Below, piece after piece: positions 58,628 through 64,000 of a stretch of 64,000 bases of DNA. A program made the position numbers and the translations under genes. This DNA comes from Entonaema liquescens (Eukaryota > Ascomycota > Sordariomycetes > Xylariales > Xylariaceae): positions 2,976,001-3,040,000 of the forward strand of contig CADCSX010000001.1 in the NCBI GenBank assembly GCA_902805475.1. The letters are read 5' to 3'. Numbering within the stretch: the first letter of the stretch is position 1; each line of letters starts with the position of its first letter. Under the pieces are notes generated by a model. It saw only the letters and a list, made by a program, of their open reading frames with translations. It did not search any database and was not told where the DNA came from.

Positions 58628-60448
58628 ATGGAAATTATTCCCGCCCCCGCCAACTCCAACACCGTCAAAAATCACAGCATCACGGGGAACGACAATGGCG
58701 TCATCGGCGTTAAGAATTCCAAGGCCAAGGCCAAGGTTAAGGTTAACGACCTCACCGACCTCCCCTTCGACCTGTTCATCCTCATATCCCAGTCCCTGGC
58801 CCCGCGGGATATCGTCCTGTGCCGCCGCGTGAGCCGCGCTTGGCGCGCTGCGTTTACGCATGGGAAGGCGTCGCGGCACTTCGTGGCGAGGCACTTTCCA
58901 CGGGCGCGCGAGATGCGCGAACATTCACTGTCATTATCGCTATCATCACCATTGCAGCCGGATTGGTCGCGGGTGTTCGCCCAAGTGGCGAGGCGGTACT
59001 TCTTCCTGCGCACGGCGAGGCCGCGGCTTGTGCTCAAGATCGAAGACGGTCTGCGGGATGGTGGCGAGGATGGTGATAGTGGTGGGGAAAGTGGTGGGGA
59101 TGGGGGTTTTTGGGCGGTAATGCCGTGGGACAGGTGGTTGACGTGGAACGACCACGTCGCGGCGTTCCAGCACGCGGATCCGCCGTGGGACGTCGACGAC
59201 GGCGTCTTGGTGTATCGCCAGGCGAAAGCCCGGCGCTGGGTCGTGTGCGATCTCGATACGCAGCGGCGGTTCGAGGTCCCGTTTGAGACGGAGGAGGGGA
59301 AAATCGTTAGGCGGGTGAGGTTGAAGCAGGGGGTGTTGCTGTTTGAGTGGTGCGAGAGCACGCCGTGTAAGAGCCCGGGGACCATGGAGTTGGAGTTGGA
59401 GTTGGTATATCGGCATTATGCGACGGTGTTTGATGTCCAGAAGCGGCGCCGGGAAGACTCAGGTCCGACTGTTTCGTGGAACATTGCATTTCGCTGCGAG
59501 TTGCCACTTTATCCCCTGGGTCTACGCAAGGACTACGATCGGTTTTTCTCGGCGCACTCGGCGACGCATTACGCGGTATACCTGTGGCGGCCGGATATCT
59601 CGCCGCGGCAAAACGAGCCGTTCGAACAACTCACCGTGTGGGACATTTCGCAGCCCTGTGCGTACCGTCCATCCCTAGACCTCCTCGCCCCAACTAAGAA
59701 ATCCGCTCTTTATACCCGCGCGCAGGGACCAACGGCTATCAACACGTTCTCGAAGCGGGACCTCGAGTTCCGGGGCCTGTGCCAGGGATCCACGCCCTCG
59801 CTTAGGGAAATCCGCCTCGACGAGGCTAACGTGTACGTGCACGAGGAGCAGCACCGGTGGCTGGCGGGGCGCCACGCGAGCCCGTCGCCGCCGAGACACC
59901 ACCTCGTGCGCAGCACGGGGGTCCCGTTCCGCGCCGCGGCCGCCGGGCCTAGGTGGTTCGACGAGTGCTGCGCCGACGGCGACGTGCACATGAGCTTCTG
60001 CCCGCGCGCGGGGTCGCTCGCGCGGGTCCTGGGGAGGAACAACAATAACAACAATAACAATAACCAAAACCGATCTTCGATGTGGCCCGGGTGGGCGCCG
60101 TGCTGGCGGCACGAGGAGTTCCCGTACTTGACTGTTAGTGATGTAGTGGATGCCGGGGCGGGGGTGCGGATCGTGGCTAGGCAGTGCTTTGTCATGGAGG
60201 CGCTGTCGAGCTTTGTCGCGCCGAAGATTAGCGTGCAAGAGGAGCAGGATGTTTTCCTGTCAGGGAATGGACAAGGATATAGGGAAAGTGAGGAGGAGGA
60301 GGAGGGAGAAGGGGAGGACCTGGTGGGTGAGGTTAGGTTTGCGGATGAGATGTGGTGGGAGCTGATGGGACGGGGGAAGATAGCGGGGGATGAGAGGTGG
60401 GTTGTTGGGGAGGATGGGGATGGGAAGATTACGGTTGTAAAGTTTTGA
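58628..60448 (+). CDS. F-box protein
   Basis: A single exon of 606 residues from the first true ATG in frame. After a short Asn/Lys-rich lead, residues about 38-75 form an F-box ('LTDLPFDLFILISQSLAPRD' then 'LCRRVSRAWRAAF'), the Skp1-binding module of SCF ubiquitin ligases. The remainder shows Trp/Arg-rich beta-type sequence without a named substrate domain. An Asn run encoded by AAC/AAT repeats lies at about 60,039-60,068, and the C-terminus is very acidic. It is probably a substrate adaptor; the target is unknown. Coding DNA is strongly GC-rich compared with both flanks. Confidence 0.78.
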   Translation: MEIIPAPANSNTVKNHSITGNDNGVIGVKNSKAKAKVKVNDLTDLPFDLFILISQSLAPRDIVLCRRVSRAWRAAFTHGKASRHFVARHFPRAREMREHSLSLSLSSPLQPDWSRVFAQVARRYFFLRTARPRLVLKIEDGLRDGGEDGDSGGESGGDGGFWAVMPWDRWLTWNDHVAAFQHADPPWDVDDGVLVYRQAKARRWVVCDLDTQRRFEVPFETEEGKIVRRVRLKQGVLLFEWCESTPCKSPGTMELELELVYRHYATVFDVQKRRREDSGPTVSWNIAFRCELPLYPLGLRKDYDRFFSAHSATHYAVYLWRPDISPRQNEPFEQLTVWDISQPCAYRPSLDLLAPTKKSALYTRAQGPTAINTFSKRDLEFRGLCQGSTPSLREIRLDEANVYVHEEQHRWLAGRHASPSPPRHHLVRSTGVPFRAAAAGPRWFDECCADGDVHMSFCPRAGSLARVLGRNNNNNNNNNQNRSSMWPGWAPCWRHEEFPYLTVSDVVDAGAGVRIVARQCFVMEALSSFVAPKISVQEEQDVFLSGNGQGYRESEEEEEGEGEDLVGEVRFADEMWWELMGRGKIAGDERWVVGEDGDGKITVVKF

Positions 60449-60803
60449 AGATGGTGTTTATGGCCAATTAAAGATGATAAGAGCGAAGGAGTTTATTGTC
60501 CTGTCGTAAGCTAAGTATATTTACAGATCATGAAAACAATCTCATAAATGTATGCATCGTAATATAGACGCGGCCAAACTTCACGGTTTTCTTAAACAAA
60601 CTCTAAGTTAATATCTACTTGGGGCGGTTATTTAACCCGGACTTGTGTTCCCAAAATAAGGGGGTATATTCATTGGTATAGTCAGCATATAGTTAAGAAA
60701 ATTATTTCTTATATAAGTTGCTATCATCTTATACATCGTCGCTCATCAAATACGTAACGCTACTCGGTATCATTATAAACTAATATTCTCCCTACCCAAA
60801 CTT
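60449..60803. other. intergenic
   Basis: These are converging 3' flanks of the F-box and phosphatase-like genes. They are A+T-rich and no gene is seen. Confidence 0.55.
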
Positions 60804-62273
60804 CTAAGCTTTCGAGTCAGCCGCAGCCGCACCACCAGCTACTCCAGAAGCACCAGCACTAGCAGCCAAGCTCGACTTCTTAACGAGCTTCAAGCCCGCG
60901 AGAGCATACACGAGGCCTTCGATACCGAGGATCACAACCAGCGTGACCAGAGCACCGATTACACCGGCTACAGGGAGCGAGATATTACTACCGGCCGTAG
61001 TACCTGCCGCGCTATCGCCGTCGTCACTATTAGAACCACCAGACGAAGACGCCGCGCCAGCGCAGATGCCCGTCGTGTTTCCACAAGCCACGCACCACGC
61101 GGCGGTATCGCCGATGGCGAACTTGTCCATCTCGGCGACGAAATCGCCCCACGGGAGCGGGGACCGGTCCCGGCCGAAGAGCGGGAACTCGCGGGGCGTG
61201 TTCTGGGCCGCGGACCCGTTCGCGAGGAGGAAGCGCACGGACACGTCGTCGACGCTTGGGTAGCCGGACGTGCTGGTGACGGTGGTATTGGTGACGAGCT
61301 CGAAGACTATGGACGAGGCGTAGTCCACGACGCCGGTGAAGTCCGCCGAGACCCGGTCGAGCTGCGCGAGGCCGAAGAACGACAGGAAGGACGCGTACGC
61401 GCCAAATTGGATGCCGACGGGGGCGGCCTTGCCGCCGCTGGTCAGCGTCGCGTTGAGGTGCTGCAGGATCTGCGCGGCGAGCGTGGACCCGGCGACGGCA
61501 CGGATCGGGTCGCTGCTGTTGTACGCGAGGTTCCACTCGTGGGTGTCGGCGAGGGTGCGGAGCTCGAAGAGAGTATCGTCCGTGAGCAAGTCCCGGGACG
61601 GGATGGTCTGGTTGTGGATGGTAGCCACGTTGACCAGGTCGAAGATGGTGTACGCGTTCTTGAAGTTGGCCTGGCTGGCGCTGAAAGTCCCGTTGATGAC
61701 GGGCAGCAAGTCGCTGTAGAAAGACCGCGTGCGCTCGAGCGTGCTGACGTACTCGTCGGACCGGAAGTAATTGTTGGAGCTCACCATGGCGTTGCCGCAG
61801 CCGGAGCCGCCTTGTAGCCATTCGTTGTTCTCTGAGTTCGGGTTCGAGGAGGCGGTTGATGATACCCCGACGGGGATATACTGGTATCCCCCAAGAGGGG
61901 CTTGGACCTCGGACTTGTTGGCCAGTATGGACACACCGTTGTCGCCGGCAGGAGGGTAGATGCCCTGGAGGAAAGCCAGCGCGGAGCTCTGGAGCACGGA
62001 GTCCGCGGGCGAGATAACGCTTAGCTGTGTGGGCACGGCGATGTCGTTACTCAAGCCGACAATAGGCGAGCTGGCATCGGCTGCGACATATCTGCTACGG
62101 TAGTAGCTGCCAGACTGGAAGACCTCATCGGCACCCAGTGCAGTCAAGTTTGTGGGCGCAAGACTCTTGGGAGTTCGATCCCCATGGCGATGAAAGATGT
62201 AAACGCCGAGAACGGTCTCACTGTTCGCGAGCGGCAAAGTTGCCGACGAGAGCAACAGTGTCTTCAACTGCAT
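60804..62273 (-). CDS. membrane-anchored histidine acid phosphatase-family protein
   Basis: A single exon of 489 residues. A signal peptide ('MQLKTLLLSSATLPLANS') precedes the family motif 'HRHGDRTPK' (about 28-36), the phosphate-binding histidine loop. Several N-glycosylation sites (N-x-S/T) follow, and paired cysteines ('CVACGNTTGIC') lie near 390. A Ser/Gly-rich linker leads to one C-terminal membrane helix ('VAGVIGALVTLVVILGIEG', about 430-455) and an Ala/Ser/Lys tail. The second catalytic motif of the family, HD, is not seen. The matching place reads 'IQFGAYASFLSFFGLAQL' (near 289). It is thus a surface-anchored member with a possibly altered mechanism or no phosphatase activity. Confidence 0.8.
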   Translation of the reverse strand: MQLKTLLLSSATLPLANSETVLGVYIFHRHGDRTPKSLAPTNLTALGADEVFQSGSYYRSRYVAADASSPIVGLSNDIAVPTQLSVISPADSVLQSSALAFLQGIYPPAGDNGVSILANKSEVQAPLGGYQYIPVGVSSTASSNPNSENNEWLQGGSGCGNAMVSSNNYFRSDEYVSTLERTRSFYSDLLPVINGTFSASQANFKNAYTIFDLVNVATIHNQTIPSRDLLTDDTLFELRTLADTHEWNLAYNSSDPIRAVAGSTLAAQILQHLNATLTSGGKAAPVGIQFGAYASFLSFFGLAQLDRVSADFTGVVDYASSIVFELVTNTTVTSTSGYPSVDDVSVRFLLANGSAAQNTPREFPLFGRDRSPLPWGDFVAEMDKFAIGDTAAWCVACGNTTGICAGAASSSGGSNSDDGDSAAGTTAGSNISLPVAGVIGALVTLVVILGIEGLVYALAGLKLVKKSSLAASAGASGVAGGAAAADSKA

Positions 62274-63720
62274 TTTGAGCCCAAACTATGGTTTACTATA
62301 TCTACTATATACCCCCAATGGATAGATAGATACGACTCAAGGTGCATCAAGCCGGAGAGTAACAGGCTAAGAAACTTCCAAGAAGAGAAGCAAAGTTGGT
62401 GGGAAGAGTCACTTTAGAGTATTTGAACTCTCCTGCAAGCAACACGCAGCCCCGCTCCTCTCAGGGTTGCAGCACAAGCTGCGTATAGTTAGAGCTTACC
62501 GATCCGGGTAGCGAGCAAATCGCCAGCGATAGCCGCACTGCGGGACGGCAAGCTAGACGACCATTTTCATTACCTTAGTTACCTTAGTTACCTTAGAATT
62601 ATAGGGCCAAAAACCTTACTCTCTCCACCGACCTGCCTAGTCCGGCCATCAGCCCAGGTTAGATCGATCAGATAACGCCGGGAGGTGTGCCAAGAGCGGA
62701 TCTATCACCGTCGCATTGGCCAATCGTAGTCCATGAGGGAGAATTTCTCGCATCTCCGCTGTAGGTCCGGGAGGGTCCGAAAGTCAACACTTTGGTTCCG
62801 GGTCTGACTAACGTCTTTGCGTTTGCGAAATTCGAGGCTAGGTTGCTGCTAGATCGGAGCGAAGTGAGCTGTCGTTTATGGAAAGATAAAATTGATACTG
62901 AAATAATATTTTCGGCTAAAATTGGTAAAGGAAATACGTACGATATGACAAGCGATTGAATTTTATTTTATAAAAACTAAGTCCAACACCGTTGGATCAA
63001 TGTTGAACAGTGTGACAAGAGTGTAGTTGTATGGAGAGATATGGTAATTATTAAAAAGTAAAAGAAAACTTTACTAATTGTATAATTTTATCATACACTC
63101 GTAAGTCAAAAGTGAGCCTTTATAACATTATGTTCTTCTCCCGTTTTTCTACTCATACTTAAAATTCACAAACTAAATTTAATAGGCAATAAGCTAACGA
63201 TGATAAAACTTTCATGGGAATTAACCATGGGAAAAAATAATCGATGTCATTGAGTCCATATATATATATATATATATATATTTCTCATTTTCATTGACGT
63301 AACGTTAAGTAAGACATCTCGTCGCTTAACCCTAACTTTTCCGCATATAATTACTATAATTGAATGAAACTATTTAAACGATATAAGAGCTTATTTATAG
63401 TCGCGATGTATTCTACTAAAAAAAAAAGGGGAAAGTCTAGGTCATAAGTTTCTCATTACAGTTGATATTATTTCTTATTATATCCCAAAGCCAAAGCCAA
63501 AGCCAAGTACATACAAACGAGCGCTCCCAGGTCCCCTGGCCGATACATATACTCCCAATCCCAATATAGGTAACCTTTCATATCCTCCCGTTTACCCAAG
63601 TACTTATATACACCAATCCTCTTGCCGAACTCCATACCTAGGTAGGTATATAACCCATCATTATACTCATTAAAACCCGTCCCCGAGACCTCTCATCCAA
63701 AATAGAATCTCTCCACCTAA
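62274..63720. other. intergenic with short repeats
   Basis: It contains three tandem copies of a 9-bp unit (CCTTAGTTA, about 62,573-62,596), a TA-dinucleotide run (63,258-63,281) and AAGCCA repeats (63,488-63,503). From 62,870 to 63,470 it is A+T-rich. I see no gene. Confidence 0.55.
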
Positions 63721-64000
63721 CTAACGCTTAGCAATCCCACAAGTCTTCAGACACTGCTCGACACCCAGCGCGACATTAGTGCTAATAATCCCGCGGAACT
63801 TATCCACATCCGCGCCGTCGACATGGTTCCCAGCCACGGCGCGGATCGTGTCGTCTTCGAGCGCGAAGTAAGCTTGGGCGATGGTGTTAGCGCCGAAGTC
63901 CTCGCTCGACAGGGGCGCGATGAACGTCACGTCGTCGCAGGTCGGGTTGAATTGCGTGTGCAGAGCGCCCGTGAAGTAGGGTGTGGCCTCTAGGTATACG
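63721..64000 (-). CDS. 3' end of an unidentified gene, cut by the window edge
   Basis: The minus-strand frame is open from the right edge to TAG at 63721, giving the last 92 codons or so. It reads 'YFTGALHTQFNPTCDDVTF', then 'SEDFGANTIAQAYFALEDD', and ends 'QCLKTCGIAKR'. The codon use and GC content are like the other genes here. The cysteines (three in this part) may suggest a secreted protein, but the N-terminus is outside the window. Family not recognised. Confidence 0.6.
   Translation of the reverse strand, partial: VYLEATPYFTGALHTQFNPTCDDVTFIAPLSSEDFGANTIAQAYFALEDDTIRAVAGNHVDGADVDKFRGIISTNVALGVEQCLKTCGIAKR

Overview
This window is nuclear DNA of a filamentous ascomycete (Pezizomycotina). 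I infer a Sordariomycete from the protein makeup, and only weakly favour Xylariales. The evidence is dense genes with 50-120 bp GT-AG introns, orthologues of PUF6, RAD51, NUP120, VPS26, RPL9, VMA13 and methylmalonate-semialdehyde dehydrogenase, fungal-only families (HeLo domain, Ser/Thr-rich membrane proteins, F-box proteins), and AT-rich islands that look like the product of repeat-induced point mutation (RIP).

Layout. 1.3-6.1 kb: three genes linked to translation or ribosome assembly (PUF6, a GIR2-like RWD protein, an ACL4-like TPR chaperone). 6.8-7.7 kb: an unknown four-exon gene with a 29-nt microexon. 9.5-10.3 kb: formyltetrahydrofolate deformylase. 12.2-12.6 kb: a broken coding relic. 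13.7-14.9 kb: a one-pass membrane protein with an apparent frameshift. 16.1-21.3 kb: RAD51 and NUP120 diverging from a promoter that holds an MluI cell-cycle box. 21.8-24.5 kb: VPS26 and RPL9, also divergent. 26.4-27.6 kb: a Ser/Thr-rich one-pass surface protein.

28.7-42.5 kb is an almost pure A+T island with no intact genes. Related palindromic repeats bracket it. It holds a direct repeat about 11.4 kb apart, several tandem repeats and a fossil tRNA-like sequence. Strand composition switches inside it: G is nearly absent on the left, C is nearly absent near the right. A second, 1-kb AT-rich element with 46-bp terminal inverted repeats and TA target duplications follows at 43.0-44.05 kb, next to a Rieske protein gene.

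45.4-53.1 kb is the most interesting gene block. An ankyrin-repeat reading frame and a protein-kinase gene lie in one frame on the minus strand, separated by one TAA codon. They diverge from a HeLo-domain pseudokinase on the plus strand. Kinase plus ankyrin facing a four-helix-bundle-type domain plus pseudokinase resembles the logic of animal RIPK/MLKL necroptosis and may be a fungal cell-death or allorecognition module. That function is inference.

53.8-64 kb returns to housekeeping and secreted genes: VMA13, methylmalonate-semialdehyde dehydrogenase, an F-box protein, a membrane-anchored histidine-acid-phosphatase-like protein lacking the usual HD motif, and the 3' end of an unidentified gene at the right edge. 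Exon boundaries were worked out by hand from splice signals and reading phase.
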